A DNA stretch of 64,000 bases from Lachnospiraceae bacterium G41 (GCA_900100245.1 FNEU01000006.1:120943-184942); one strand, 5' to 3'. Positions 53,436 through 63,254 are shown, numbered from the stretch's first letter. Numbers and translations: made by a program. Notes: generated from the sequence alone by a model not told the origin.

Positions 53436-53918
53436 ATGGGCAAAAAATCTATTAAAGAAAACAAAAACATTTACCAGGTTTCCAGAGAAGAAGCGGGTTT
53501 AACACGTTCTCAGGCAAGTGAAGCTCTTGTTTTCATGAGCGATTCACGAATCGAAAAAATCGAGAGTGAAAAGTGCGAACCTCATCCCGATGAAATTCTT
53601 GCGATGGCAAAGGCTTACAAGAAACCGTTTTTATGTAATTTCTACTGCTCTAACGAGTGTCCTATCGGAAAGGTCTCCGTTCCCGAATTAAAGGAAAAAG
53701 ATCTCGCTCAGATTACTCTGGAGATGCTTTCGACCATAAATATTTTATCCAAGCAGAAAGACCGTCTTGTCGAAATTACTGTTGACGGAAAGATTACCAA
53801 GGATGAAATGAATGATTTCCTTTTAATCAAATCCGAACTCGACAAAATGACCGTTTCCATCGAGTCTCTCAAGCTCTGGATTGATCAGATGGTTGCCGAC
53901 GGCAAATGGGTTGAATAA
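53436..53918 (+). CDS. HTH domain protein (XRE-like)
   Basis: 160 aa. The N-terminal third contains an XRE-like HTH (SREEAGLTRSQASEALVFMS, then IEKIESEKCEPHPDEILAMA), followed by a short Cys-containing segment (FYCSNECPIG) and a C-terminal helical region (about 85-158) resembling a coiled coil. AAAAGGGG precedes the ATG. The last 34 bases overlap the convergent AraC gene. Target unknown. Confidence 0.7.
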   Translation: MGKKSIKENKNIYQVSREEAGLTRSQASEALVFMSDSRIEKIESEKCEPHPDEILAMAKAYKKPFLCNFYCSNECPIGKVSVPELKEKDLAQITLEMLSTINILSKQKDRLVEITVDGKITKDEMNDFLLIKSELDKMTVSIESLKLWIDQMVADGKWVE

Positions 53919-54628
53919 TATTTGCCCGGAGTGATTCCTTCGTACTTTTTGAATACTTTTACAAAATAACTCTGGCTGCCGAAAGCCAGTATATTCGCTA
54001 TCTGCGACAAAGAATAACCGGAATAGTCTATCATGTTACGGGCTGTTTCGGTTTTTTTGCGCATTACGTACTCGTTAAAGGTCATTCCGGTTTCCTTTTT
54101 AAAAAGCCTCGAAAGATGCCCTTCACTGATGCCTGTTTCTACTGCTGCATCGGTAATCGTTATCTTTTCATGCAGATGATCGTAAACATAGTTTATGCAA
54201 AGGACCACATGCTTTGAATAAACCTTGTCTGTCTTAAGATTAATCATACGTTTCAGGTAATCTTTTACCATTTTTTTATGAAGGGCTGAGAGCTCTTTTT
54301 TTGATGTGCAGATATCTGCCTTATTAATGTAAAGATCGCTTAAATGGTAGGCCTGCTCGTGCTCCATTCCGCCGTCGATGCAGTATCTCGAGAGCATGGC
54401 TGCGGTGATGACGAAATGATATTTAAAGCTCTGAAGAGAGTTAAGCGAGAGTTCGCCGAGGCCCTTTTTATCGCAGAAATCCACTGCCAAAGCCTTGTCG
54501 ACGGTCTCTTTGTTTCCGTCCCTTACAGCCTCGTAAAACTCAACTTCCGGATTGTACGGCGCGTGAAAAGAATAATCCTCACGCATGACATATTCTTTAT
54601 AGCCTAATTCCTGAGAAATAATATCCAT
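53885..54628 (-). CDS. AraC-family transcriptional regulator
   Basis: 247 aa. The C-terminal 100 residues carry two helix-turn-helices (ITITDAAVETGISEGHLSRL and LSQIANILAFGSQSYFVKVF). The N-terminal 140 residues are not a cupin and are rich in helices; they resemble the sensor half of other short Lachnospiraceae AraC proteins. AAAGGGAG lies upstream. It is divergent from the GH16 gene 174 bases away and is the likely regulator of GH16 and GH5. Its 3' end overlaps the HTH gene by 34 bases, tail to tail. Confidence 0.88.
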   Translation of the reverse strand: MDIISQELGYKEYVMREDYSFHAPYNPEVEFYEAVRDGNKETVDKALAVDFCDKKGLGELSLNSLQSFKYHFVITAAMLSRYCIDGGMEHEQAYHLSDLYINKADICTSKKELSALHKKMVKDYLKRMINLKTDKVYSKHVVLCINYVYDHLHEKITITDAAVETGISEGHLSRLFKKETGMTFNEYVMRKKTETARNMIDYSGYSLSQIANILAFGSQSYFVKVFKKYEGITPGKYYSTHLPSATI

Positions 54629-54802
54629 AAAAACTCCCTTTTTAAAGCATTTTGCCGGCGTTTAAAAATTTTAATAAATTTACTGTTATTATATCATTAT
54701 TTTGCTAAAAAAATCATAATATTAATATAAATCCTAAAAGATTTGTTTTATTGTTAAGTTAATGTAGCAAAAAACATTGTATTTATTTTAGGAGTGAAGA
54801 TT

Positions 54803-56239
54803 ATGAAGAATTTTAAAAGAGTTATTTCAGTTGTCTCGGTAATGACACTTTTGGCTTCCCTGTCTGCCTTTGCAGGCTGCAATAACGGTGCATATCAGCC
54901 TGACATCGATCTTGTGCCAAACCCCGATGTAGAATTGGTTGAAGCCACACCTGCGCCCGAACTCGAAGGCTACAACCTTCTCTGGCACGACGAATTCGAC
55001 GGAACAGAGCTTGATTTTAATACCTGGAGTTACGATCCCCACGCTCCCGGCTGGACCAACAACGAACTTCAGGAATACACACAGTCTACGGACAATGTGT
55101 TCGTAAAAGACGGAAACCTTGTTTTAAAGGCAATTAAAAAGACCATCGACGGAAGAAATTACTACACTTCCGGTAAGGTAAAAACCAAGGATAAAGAGGA
55201 CTTTATGTACGGCAAAGTTGTTGCCAGAGCAAAAGTTCCCGAAGGACAGGGACTCTGGCCCGCAATCTGGATGATGCCTACCGAAGAAATGAAGTATGGA
55301 CAGTGGCCTAAATGCGGTGAAATTGATATAATGGAAGTGCTTGGAAGCGATGTAACCACAGCATACGGAACTGTTCATTACGGCGAGCCTCATGCAGAGC
55401 AGCAGGGCGTTGTAACACTTGATTCAGGTTCTTTTGCAGACTCTTTCCACGAGTACTCTGTTGAATGGGAACCCGGCGAAATGAGATGGTACATCGACGG
55501 CAATTTGTATCTTACCGTAAATGACTGGTTTACAGGTGATGCGGGTGCAGACGAAAAGCCTTATCCCGCACCTTTTGATCAGACATTCTATGTTCAGTTA
55601 AACCTTGCAGTCGGCGGAACATGGCCCGGAAATCCCGACGAAACCACTGACTTCGATAATGCAGAATTCTTAATTGACTACGTTCGTGTATATCAGAAAG
55701 ACGAGTATGATACAAATGTAAAGAAACCCGAAAAGGTATTCCTGGAAGCTGACGAAACAGGCAACTTCATCAGAAACTGTGATTTCAGCGTAGCTGAAAA
55801 TCTCGATGATGACGAAGACTGGAAATTCCTTTTATTCGAAGGCGGCGAAGGAAGCGCAGAAATCAAAGACAATACAATGATTATCTATACAGATGCAATG
55901 GGTACGGTTGATTATTCCGTTCAGCTCGTTCAGCCTGATCTTCCGATGATAAAAGGCAAGAGCTACCGCATTACATTTGACTGCTGGGCAGAGGCAGACA
56001 GAAATCTCATTGTATGTATTTCGGCTCCCAATGCAGGCTGGATCAGATATTTCCCGGATACACTTTTCGATGTAACCACTGAGCCTCAGACCTTTGTATA
56101 CGAATTCACCATGACCGAAAAGAACGACAACAACGGCCGTCTTGAATTCAACATGGGCAACAAGGGTTCGGACGCAACAATCTATATTCAGAATGTTCGC
56201 GTGGAGGAAATCGAGGAACTCACACCCGTGGAGGAATAA
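54803..56239 (+). CDS. Secreted GH16 beta-glucanase with C-terminal carbohydrate-binding module
   Basis: 478 aa from ATG 54803, eight bases after TAGGAG; a GTG at 54794 overlaps that site. Lipobox AFAGC (Cys26), so membrane-anchored outside. The GH16 catalytic motif is GEIDIMEVLG with E173, D175 and E178; the extra Met in EIDIME is the pattern of laminarinases rather than lichenases. A second domain (about 315-470, RNCDFSVAENLDDDEDW ... ITFDCWAEADRNL) has a CBM4/9-like jelly-roll pattern. It should cut mixed-linkage or beta-1,3-glucan. Confidence 0.93.
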   Translation: MKNFKRVISVVSVMTLLASLSAFAGCNNGAYQPDIDLVPNPDVELVEATPAPELEGYNLLWHDEFDGTELDFNTWSYDPHAPGWTNNELQEYTQSTDNVFVKDGNLVLKAIKKTIDGRNYYTSGKVKTKDKEDFMYGKVVARAKVPEGQGLWPAIWMMPTEEMKYGQWPKCGEIDIMEVLGSDVTTAYGTVHYGEPHAEQQGVVTLDSGSFADSFHEYSVEWEPGEMRWYIDGNLYLTVNDWFTGDAGADEKPYPAPFDQTFYVQLNLAVGGTWPGNPDETTDFDNAEFLIDYVRVYQKDEYDTNVKKPEKVFLEADETGNFIRNCDFSVAENLDDDEDWKFLLFEGGEGSAEIKDNTMIIYTDAMGTVDYSVQLVQPDLPMIKGKSYRITFDCWAEADRNLIVCISAPNAGWIRYFPDTLFDVTTEPQTFVYEFTMTEKNDNNGRLEFNMGNKGSDATIYIQNVRVEEIEELTPVEE

Positions 56240-56241
56240 TT

Positions 56242-57237
56242 ATGAAAAAATTTGAAGGATACGAACATGGCGTAAACTTCGGCGGATGGCTCTCGCAGTG
56301 CGACCATACCAAAGAAAGATACGATACTTTTATCACAGAGGCTGATTTTGAAACAGTTTCTAAAAGATTCGACCATGTCAGAATACCCACTGACTACGAT
56401 CTTATTTTGAATGATGACTATTCTTTTAAGGAAGAGGGATTTTCATACATAGATTTTGCAATTGCAATGTGCCGCAAATACGGCCTTAACATGATACTCG
56501 ACCTTCATCGTACTCCGGGATATTCTTTCGACCCCGCACACGGCGAAATGGGCTTTTTTGACAGCGAAGAGTATCAGAATGTGTTTTATAAAATATGGCG
56601 TGAATTTGCAAGAAGATATGGCAAAGAAAAAGATATGCTGACCTTCGAACTCCTAAACGAAGTTACCGACAAGGCATTCTGCGACAAGTGGAACGAAATT
56701 TCGGTTAACTGTATAAAGATGATTCGTGAAACAGCAAAGGACGTCAGGATTATCGTCGGCGGCTATTACAACAACAGCCTTGAAGCCATAAAAGATTTGG
56801 CAATGCCTTACGATGACAATGTAGTATACACATTCCACTGCTACGAGCCGCTTCTTTTCACACATCAGGGCGCACACTGGATTCCCACAATGGATGTGTA
56901 TTTCAGATGTGATTATAAAATGCCTTATGAGAAATATGATGAATACAGCAAGATTCAAACCAAAGATGCTTACAGAGCATTCCCTCCTTTCGACAAGGAT
57001 GACTGTCCCGACGAAAGATATTTCGAGTATCTTTTAAGCGAAGCCATTGAAGTGGCCAAGGAAAGAAACGTTGCCTTGTATTGCGGCGAGTACGGCGTAA
57101 TTGACAGAGCAAACAAAAAAGAAGCCGTAAAATGGTTTCACGACTTCCATGCAGTAATGGATAAATATAATATCGGACGATGCGTCTGGACATACAAAGA
57201 AATGGATTTTGAAATAGACAAGGATTTTAAGAATTAA
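56242..57237 (+). CDS. GH5 beta-glucanase/exoglucosidase-like, cytosolic
   Basis: 331 aa, no signal peptide. The N-terminus GVNFGGWLSQCDH is the GH5 start, the acid/base is E140 in TFELLNEVTD, and the nucleophile is the Glu in LYCGEYGVI (about 275). It is two bases after the GH16 stop, with its ribosome binding site GGAGG inside the GH16 end, so the two are tightly coupled. Being cytosolic, it probably finishes the oligosaccharides that GH16 releases. Exact linkage unknown. Confidence 0.9.
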   Translation: MKKFEGYEHGVNFGGWLSQCDHTKERYDTFITEADFETVSKRFDHVRIPTDYDLILNDDYSFKEEGFSYIDFAIAMCRKYGLNMILDLHRTPGYSFDPAHGEMGFFDSEEYQNVFYKIWREFARRYGKEKDMLTFELLNEVTDKAFCDKWNEISVNCIKMIRETAKDVRIIVGGYYNNSLEAIKDLAMPYDDNVVYTFHCYEPLLFTHQGAHWIPTMDVYFRCDYKMPYEKYDEYSKIQTKDAYRAFPPFDKDDCPDERYFEYLLSEAIEVAKERNVALYCGEYGVIDRANKKEAVKWFHDFHAVMDKYNIGRCVWTYKEMDFEIDKDFKN

Positions 57238-57990
57238 TTATTCGCTTCCGCTGTTAATGTAGCGTGAATAATCAACACCTTTTATTTCAAACCAGTTAGT
57301 CCAGGTTTCGTATTCAACGGTATCATAACCGATACCGGCAGCTTCCGTTCTTGCATCAATAACCATTCCGTCCCCGACATATATACCAACGTGGCCGAAA
57401 GTGTAAACACCAAGGCCCGGTATGTCGGGGATTGTTTCTATAGGTCCGCTGAGCGGTGATTCCGCCAGCAGTTCTTCTGTGCCCCTCGCACATACCTCAA
57501 CTTTGGATTTAATAAGGCCCGAACAGTCCACATAACCTTCTTCGCAGCCGCCGTAAACATATTCCCAGTCCTCGTAGTATGCCCTGTACGCCCATTTTAC
57601 GAGGTCATCCGCAGTGGTGGTTAATACATCATCTTCATAGGTATAGTCTTCATCGGCGACAACATATATATCTTCACCGTCGATGGTAATTACCATCATA
57701 TCTTCAGGAATTTCGGGGGTAGAGATTTCGATTTGTTCGGAAGCCTTTTTGATATTGGAAGAGCGCGTCAAAATAACGGTCTCACTCTGGTAAGACGCGG
57801 TATCCTCTTCCTCTTCTTCAATTATTTCAGGCACTTTGGGTTCAACGTTTAATGTGGCTACATCAACCCAGTCGATTTCATTTTTCTCTGCTAATTTTCC
57901 CGGAACTATCGCAACGGATAAAACAAAGATAAGCAATACCAAAACTGAGATTACGCTTATGACCCTCGATGTCTTTAATTTGAAGTTCAT
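57238..57990 (-). CDS. Membrane-anchored NlpC/P60 peptidase
   Basis: 250 aa. An N-terminal signal anchor (about 9-31), an extracellular linker with acidic stretches, and a C-terminal NlpC/P60 domain (about 125-248) with the catalytic Cys in GYVDCSGLIKSK and His in YTFGHVGIYVGDG. These enzymes cut peptide cross-links in the cell wall. Its stop codon abuts the GH5 stop with no spacer, so the two converge directly. The ribosome binding site is weak. Confidence 0.85.
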   Translation of the reverse strand: MNFKLKTSRVISVISVLVLLIFVLSVAIVPGKLAEKNEIDWVDVATLNVEPKVPEIIEEEEEDTASYQSETVILTRSSNIKKASEQIEISTPEIPEDMMVITIDGEDIYVVADEDYTYEDDVLTTTADDLVKWAYRAYYEDWEYVYGGCEEGYVDCSGLIKSKVEVCARGTEELLAESPLSGPIETIPDIPGLGVYTFGHVGIYVGDGMVIDARTEAAGIGYDTVEYETWTNWFEIKGVDYSRYINSGSE

Positions 57991-58143
57991 ACATCTATTT
58001 TACAGTAAAATTCGACATTTTTCCATCAAAAACGTTTCGTGGATTTTAGTTTGTGACCGAATGTTTGTCAAACGTCTAACTTTGTTGATTTTAAAGGGGC
58101 CCTCAGATATAATAATTTTATACGTAAAAGGGGCATAAAAGAT

Positions 58144-60363
58144 ATGTCAAACACTAAGAATTTTAAGGGCTTAAACCTGTTTACTTTAAAGTTCATAGCG
58201 ATATTTGCAATGACCATAGATCATGTTGCGTGGGCCTGCATTCCTTTTGATTCCGTGCTCGGTCAGATAATGCATGTGGTCGGAAGATTTACGATTCCGA
58301 TTATGTGCTTTGCAATCGTGGAGGGATATATTCACACGGGTAATGTCGTAAAATATGCCCTAAGACTCCTTATATTCGGTATCATTTCCGCGACTCCTTT
58401 TTACATGTTCTTCGGCTCAATGTACGGCTACAGACAGAACATCATCATAGACCTTCTTATAGCGCTTTTGACAATCATGATTGCGGCGAGCGAGAACAAT
58501 TCGCTTTCGGCCAAAATCATTGCAATCATATGCCTCGGAATCATTTCGGCGACGCTTGGCGGATGGCCGATCCTTCCGATGATTTACGTTCTTATTTTCT
58601 ATTTTTTCAGAAACAAATTCGGCAAAATATGTCTGTTTTTCTCGATTGCTACGGTTGTTGCGGTCGTTGTCATTACGCTTTTCAGTATTATAAACGGCAA
58701 TGCGCATATACTTAACCTTGACTGGAAATGGTATGACAAACTGTATCTTTTAGGATTTGTTCTGCCATTCGGACTCATATATTTTTACAACGGAGAAAAG
58801 GGCGGAAACCGTTTTTCATCCACGTTCTTTTATGTTTACTATCCCTCACATTTGTTGGTTTTGTCGATTGCATTTTCCACGATGACGGATATAAGAAGCA
58901 TATTCATCATAGTGCAGGGAACCTCTATGTTACTCATCGCGGTTTTACTCGCAATGGCTGCTGTTCAGAGCAAAAGATCCTCCAACGCATCGGTTATCGC
59001 GACGCTTATTTTCGGACTTTTGTTTATGGTCGGATTTTTCGGAGAGATCATAAATCCTACGTATGAGACCATAAAAGAAGTAGTCAAAATCGAGTACGTT
59101 GCAGACTGCGGATTCTTAATCTGCTTCACATGGTTTGTGGCGGATTTCCTTAGAATGAAAGTTCCGGTTACGATTTATATCATAGAGGGTTGCGTGAGTG
59201 CGCTGACCATATTCGGCGTATACACGATGGAAAGCAACACGCTTTTCTACAAGAGCTTTGAGGTCGGCGGAGATCTGGCCTACCCTGTGGCGATAATTGA
59301 GCCCGGAATACTTTATATTGTCTTTTATATCTGCATTGTGCTGGTGTTCGCGGGCTTCTTAATAGCCAATTATATTTCGAGCAGGGAAACCTCGTATATC
59401 GAGCATCAGAGAAGAATGATAATCAACTACGCAGTCTTTGCGCTCTGGTTTTTCATTGCGCTTAAAGTAGTCGGAATTTCACCTTACGATCTGATTGCAT
59501 TCGGCGTTATCGCCGCCATCTGCATAGTCTCGTACGGCACATTAAAATACGGCTTTAACAACAATACGAAAGTTATCGCAGCCAGTGCACTTAACCACAC
59601 TTCAGAGAGCGTGGTCGTAATTGATATGACGGGCGAAGTTTTGATGATGAACGAAAACGGAAAGGCACTTTTCCCGTATGTCCAGACCGGCAAAAATGTT
59701 AAAAGATACAGAGTCTTAAAAGATATTCTCGATGATAAAAGAAGCACAATGGAAAAGGACGACCATGTATACGGCTTCAGAAAAGAGCCGTTAAATGAAA
59801 ACGGTGTCGTTCAGGGATATATGGTTTGGGCTTCGGATATTACCAACCAGGTTGAAGTTTTCAACGAGATAAAGAACCTGGCTGAAACGGACGGCCTTAC
59901 AGGTCTTTACAACAGAGTATATCTTGAAAAAATCGTTGACGCGGAGATTGCTGCAGGAAATATAGGAACACTCTTTATGACCGACCTTGACAATTTTAAG
60001 AGCGTAAACGATCTCTACGGACATGCTACGGGCGATGCCGTTTTAATCGCATACGGAGAACATCTGGTAAATTGTTTCAAAGACACGGACGCAATCGTAT
60101 GCCGTCTCGGCGGTGATGAATTTACGGTCTATATTAAGAATGATACCGACAGGGTTACAATGGCGGAATACGCAGGCAAAATCATCTCAGGTCTTTCCGA
60201 TAAAATGTCGCGTTCGAGTCTGCCTCCGATAGTCGGTTCGTCCATCGGTATAACCGTAAACGACGGTCAGATTTCAAATTTCGAAGAAATGTATGAGAAG
60301 ACCGACAAAGCGCTTTATTATTCAAAGGAACACGGAAAGAACAGGTACAGGTTCAGTGAGTAG
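58144..60363 (+). CDS. TraX-7TM-PAS-GGDEF fusion protein
   Basis: 739 aa. Residues about 10-240 match the TraX membrane acetyltransferase family (LKFIAIFAMTIDHVAWACI, MHVVGRFTIPIMCFAIVEG). A second group of membrane helices (about 245-460) resembles the N-terminal 7TM unit of some histidine kinases, followed by a PAS-like segment (SESVVVIDMTGEVLMMNENG, about 485-504) and a GGDEF domain (about 580-735, DGLTGLYNR, LFMTDLDNFKSVND, RLGGDEF). The intact GGDEF motif predicts cyclic-di-GMP synthesis. Joining TraX to such a sensor is unusual. A small gene follows 7 bases later. Confidence 0.88.
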   Translation: MSNTKNFKGLNLFTLKFIAIFAMTIDHVAWACIPFDSVLGQIMHVVGRFTIPIMCFAIVEGYIHTGNVVKYALRLLIFGIISATPFYMFFGSMYGYRQNIIIDLLIALLTIMIAASENNSLSAKIIAIICLGIISATLGGWPILPMIYVLIFYFFRNKFGKICLFFSIATVVAVVVITLFSIINGNAHILNLDWKWYDKLYLLGFVLPFGLIYFYNGEKGGNRFSSTFFYVYYPSHLLVLSIAFSTMTDIRSIFIIVQGTSMLLIAVLLAMAAVQSKRSSNASVIATLIFGLLFMVGFFGEIINPTYETIKEVVKIEYVADCGFLICFTWFVADFLRMKVPVTIYIIEGCVSALTIFGVYTMESNTLFYKSFEVGGDLAYPVAIIEPGILYIVFYICIVLVFAGFLIANYISSRETSYIEHQRRMIINYAVFALWFFIALKVVGISPYDLIAFGVIAAICIVSYGTLKYGFNNNTKVIAASALNHTSESVVVIDMTGEVLMMNENGKALFPYVQTGKNVKRYRVLKDILDDKRSTMEKDDHVYGFRKEPLNENGVVQGYMVWASDITNQVEVFNEIKNLAETDGLTGLYNRVYLEKIVDAEIAAGNIGTLFMTDLDNFKSVNDLYGHATGDAVLIAYGEHLVNCFKDTDAIVCRLGGDEFTVYIKNDTDRVTMAEYAGKIISGLSDKMSRSSLPPIVGSSIGITVNDGQISNFEEMYEKTDKALYYSKEHGKNRYRFSE

Positions 60364-60370
60364 GTGACTT

Positions 60371-60622
60371 ATGGGATTATTTAAAAGCCAGTACGAAAAA
60401 GCAATGGACGATATCATAAAACATATCGACGCCAACATGAGCAACAACTACAAAGATGCCGCACAGGCTAATTGTCGTGAGTTCGAAGAACTCTATCAAA
60501 AACTTTGCGACGAGGGTGTGCTCAAAGAAAAAGTGAAGACCGCATACGGCGAAAAGCTTGCGGAATACAGAACAAAAATGCAGGGTTTCACCCACAAAGA
60601 CCAAAAGCCTTACTGGACTTGA
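60371..60622 (+). CDS. Small hypothetical protein
   Basis: 83 aa, mostly helical and charged, with no signal peptide or membrane helix. It starts MGLFKSQYEKAMDDIIKHID and ends HKDQKPYWT. It follows the TraX-GGDEF gene by 7 bases and is probably on the same transcript. No family recognised. Confidence 0.6.
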   Translation: MGLFKSQYEKAMDDIIKHIDANMSNNYKDAAQANCREFEELYQKLCDEGVLKEKVKTAYGEKLAEYRTKMQGFTHKDQKPYWT

Positions 60623-60681
60623 TTTGTGGGTGGGCTATGCATTTTTTAATATACTAAAAATGAGAAAAAAGAGGTTTAAAG

Positions 60682-61881
60682 ATGGGACTTAACGACACTC
60701 CGGGTTCGGAGAGAAAACACATAGCGTTTTTTGGATGCAGAAATGCAGGAAAAAGCAGTTTATTAAATGCGGTAACAGGGCAGAATTTTGCAATAGTATC
60801 TGACGTAGCGGGGACCACTACCGATCCCGTATATAAATCAATGGAACTGCTTCCTGCAGGACCCGTAGTTGTGATTGATACACCGGGTCTTGATGATGTC
60901 GGAGAACTAGGACAACTTAGAATCGAAAAGGCCAAAGGCGTTTTAAGAAAAACTGATCTTGCAGTTCTTGTGATCGATACCGAAAAAGGATTTGCACCCG
61001 AGGATGCAGAGATTTTGTCTCTTATAGAAGAAAGAAAAGTTCCTGTTATCAAGGTGTACAATAAATCGGACATAGCATCCAATAAAGACATTCCTAAAAA
61101 AGATGATGATTCCGAACTGTCAGCCACACTTTCCGTAAGTGCTCTAACCGGTGAAGGCATCTTTGAACTGAAGGAAACAATTGCGAAACTTCTAAATGAT
61201 ACCAAAGACGATAAAGTTCTCGTCGGAGATATGGTTGCCCCTAACGACTTGGTAATACTCGTAGTTCCTATTGACAAGGCAGCACCCAAGGGAAGACTTA
61301 TCTTACCGCAGCAACAGACCATAAGAGATTTACTTGATCATGGAGCAATTCCTATAGTCTGTCGTGACAGCGAACTGGCTGATGTTATCGCAAGATACGG
61401 AAAGGATGCAAAGCTTGTCATCACTGACAGCCAGGCATTTAAGAAGGTAGCAGCAACAGTACCCGAAGAAATTCCTCTTACATCATTTTCCATTCTTTTT
61501 GCAAGATATAAGGGCGAGCTTGATTATCAGCTCGATGGTATAAGGGCAGTCGAAAGTCTAAAAGACGGAGATTATGTGCTCATAGCAGAAGGCTGCACAC
61601 ACCACAGACAGTGCGGAGATATCGGTACCGAAAAAATCCCCGCCATGCTTCGCAAAAAAGCAGACGTGCAGATTGATTTTACACAGGGAACCGAATATCC
61701 CGACGACCTTGAAAAGTATAAAGTCATCATCCACTGCGGTGGCTGTATGTTAAATGAAAAAGAAATGAAAGCACGTATCGAAGCAGCGAAGAAACATAAT
61801 ATCGCAATTACAAATTACGGCATGACGATAGCTTATCTTACCGGCGTGCTTGAAAGAAGTATGAAACCTTTGAATAGATAA
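60682..61881 (+). CDS. hydF: [FeFe]-hydrogenase maturation GTPase HydF
   Basis: 399 aa. The GTPase domain has G1 GCRNAGKSS, G3 DTPGLDD and G4 NKSD. The C-terminal iron-sulfur region carries CTHH (EGCTHHRQCGDI, about 307-318) and HCGGCM (about 352-357), the CxHx(n)HCxxC ligand set of HydF. HydF is the scaffold on which HydE and HydG build the two-iron subcluster. hydE and hydG are not in this window. Its presence shows that the organism makes [FeFe]-hydrogenase. AAGAGG precedes the ATG. Confidence 0.95.
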   Translation: MGLNDTPGSERKHIAFFGCRNAGKSSLLNAVTGQNFAIVSDVAGTTTDPVYKSMELLPAGPVVVIDTPGLDDVGELGQLRIEKAKGVLRKTDLAVLVIDTEKGFAPEDAEILSLIEERKVPVIKVYNKSDIASNKDIPKKDDDSELSATLSVSALTGEGIFELKETIAKLLNDTKDDKVLVGDMVAPNDLVILVVPIDKAAPKGRLILPQQQTIRDLLDHGAIPIVCRDSELADVIARYGKDAKLVITDSQAFKKVAATVPEEIPLTSFSILFARYKGELDYQLDGIRAVESLKDGDYVLIAEGCTHHRQCGDIGTEKIPAMLRKKADVQIDFTQGTEYPDDLEKYKVIIHCGGCMLNEKEMKARIEAAKKHNIAITNYGMTIAYLTGVLERSMKPLNR

Positions 61882-61944
61882 AGCTTGTTTAGAAAAATCG
61901 CAATATTCCTAAATAGTGATTCCATCAATTGATAGTATAGATTC

Positions 61945-61973
61945 TTTACATTGTGTCGTAATTGTGATACATT
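61945..61973 (+). promoter_or_regulatory. Candidate promoter of the second toxin-antitoxin pair
   Basis: TTTACA (61945-61950) is 17 bases from TACATT (61968-61973). The following GTGATACA and ATGATACA segments form a short direct repeat that could be the antitoxin's operator. Confidence 0.4.
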
Positions 61974-61997
61974 TATGATACAGAGGAGGTGGTTTTT

Positions 61998-62261
61998 ATG
62001 CCAATGATAATTCCTATAAGAGATTTAAGAAAAACGAGTGAGATTTCGGAGTTGGCTCACAAAAATAAAGAGCCTATATTTATAACGAAAAACGGATATA
62101 GCGATCTTGTTATCATGAGCACTGAAATGTATGAACAATTTGCTCAGATTAATAGAATAGATAATGCCATTGAAGAAGCTGAGAGAGAAATCGAACAAGG
62201 AGCAAAGCCTATTTCAGCTAAAGAAGCCAGAAAGAAGCTAGACAAGAAATATTATGGCTAA
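61998..62261 (+). CDS. Phd/YefM family antitoxin
   Basis: 87 aa from ATG 61998, eight bases after GAGGAGG. The N-terminal segment (IIPIRDLRKTSEISELAHKN, then KEPIFITKNGYSDLVIMS) is the Phd/YefM DNA-binding fold; the C-terminal charged tail would bind the toxin. The stop overlaps the toxin start by 8 bases, so synthesis is coupled. Confidence 0.88.
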   Translation: MPMIIPIRDLRKTSEISELAHKNKEPIFITKNGYSDLVIMSTEMYEQFAQINRIDNAIEEAEREIEQGAKPISAKEARKKLDKKYYG

Positions 62262-62559
62262 AAAATACGAAGTTTTGCTATATCCGAAAGCATATCGTGA
62301 TATAGAAGAAATCTATGCTTATATAGCTCTGGAAAAGTTATCTCCGGAAAATGCAAAAGGGCAGACCGATAGAATTTGGGATGCCATTTTTACTTTAGAT
62401 GAATATCCTAAATCACATCAGGACAGACAAGTCGGAAGATACGCTGGAAAGGGCTATAAACAGCTACTTATAGATAATTACATTGCCATCTTTAAGATAG
62501 ATGAATCTGAAAAGAAGGTTTATGTTATTACGATTCAGTATCAAGGAAGAAATATGTAA
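62254..62559 (+). CDS. RelE/ParE superfamily toxin
   Basis: 101 aa. It follows the ParE/RelE pattern: YEVLLYPKAYRDIEEIYAYI, LDEYPKSHQDR, YKQLLIDNYIAIFKID, VYVITIQYQGRNM. The residues needed for mRNA cleavage in RelE are not clear, so a ParE-like action on gyrase is equally possible. It overlaps its antitoxin gene by 8 bases. Confidence 0.86.
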   Translation: MAKKYEVLLYPKAYRDIEEIYAYIALEKLSPENAKGQTDRIWDAIFTLDEYPKSHQDRQVGRYAGKGYKQLLIDNYIAIFKIDESEKKVYVITIQYQGRNM

Positions 62560-62591
62560 TTACAGTCTTAATAGTATAGGACAAAGATTAG

Positions 62592-63254
62592 ATGATAAAA
62601 GCCTTTTTTGTAGATTTTTATGGCACTATAGTTCATGAAGATGGAGAAGTAATTAAAGAAATATCCAAGATTATATGCGATACGGGGAAAGTGGATGAAC
62701 CTAAAGATGTGGATCTTTTTTGGTGGAAGGATTTTCAGAGTATGTTCCAAAATTCTTATGGGGAAAACTTTGAAACTCAAAGAGATTTAGAAAGAAAATC
62801 TCTGGAGCATACACTCAAACGTTTTGATTCAGATGCTGATGCAATACAATTGAGTGAAAAGATGTTTGCACATTGGGTTAAGCCTCCAATATTTGAAGAT
62901 TCGAAAGAATTCTTTGAACGGAGTCAGGTTCCGTTATATATTGTTTCAAATATTGATACCGATGATATTAGAAAAGCGATAGAGTATCATGGACTGAAGC
63001 CGGCGGGTGTGTTTACATCTGAAGATGCTAAGTCATACAAGCCACGAAAGGAATTATTTGAACTTGCATTAAATGATAGCGGCTTTAAGTCAGATGAAGT
63101 AATACATATTGGCGACTCCATCAGTAGTGATGTAAAAGGAGCCGGGGCGCTTGGAATTAAAACTCTTTGGCTTAATAGATTTGGAAAGGAAATTCCGGAT
63201 GGAGTTGTATCTATTTCCAATTTATTAGAAGCTTTTGAATTATTGAAGAAATGA
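62592..63254 (+). CDS. HAD-superfamily hydrolase
   Basis: 220 aa. Motif I FVDFYGTIV (Asp nucleophile at 8), motif II YIVSNIDTD (about 117-125), motif III Lys in SYKPRKELF (about 148-156) and motif IV HIGDSISSD (about 171-179). A typical phosphoglycolate-phosphatase-like enzyme with a C1 cap. Substrate unknown. It lies in a run of accessory genes with toxin-antitoxin and immunity functions. Confidence 0.88.
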   Translation: MIKAFFVDFYGTIVHEDGEVIKEISKIICDTGKVDEPKDVDLFWWKDFQSMFQNSYGENFETQRDLERKSLEHTLKRFDSDADAIQLSEKMFAHWVKPPIFEDSKEFFERSQVPLYIVSNIDTDDIRKAIEYHGLKPAGVFTSEDAKSYKPRKELFELALNDSGFKSDEVIHIGDSISSDVKGAGALGIKTLWLNRFGKEIPDGVVSISNLLEAFELLKK

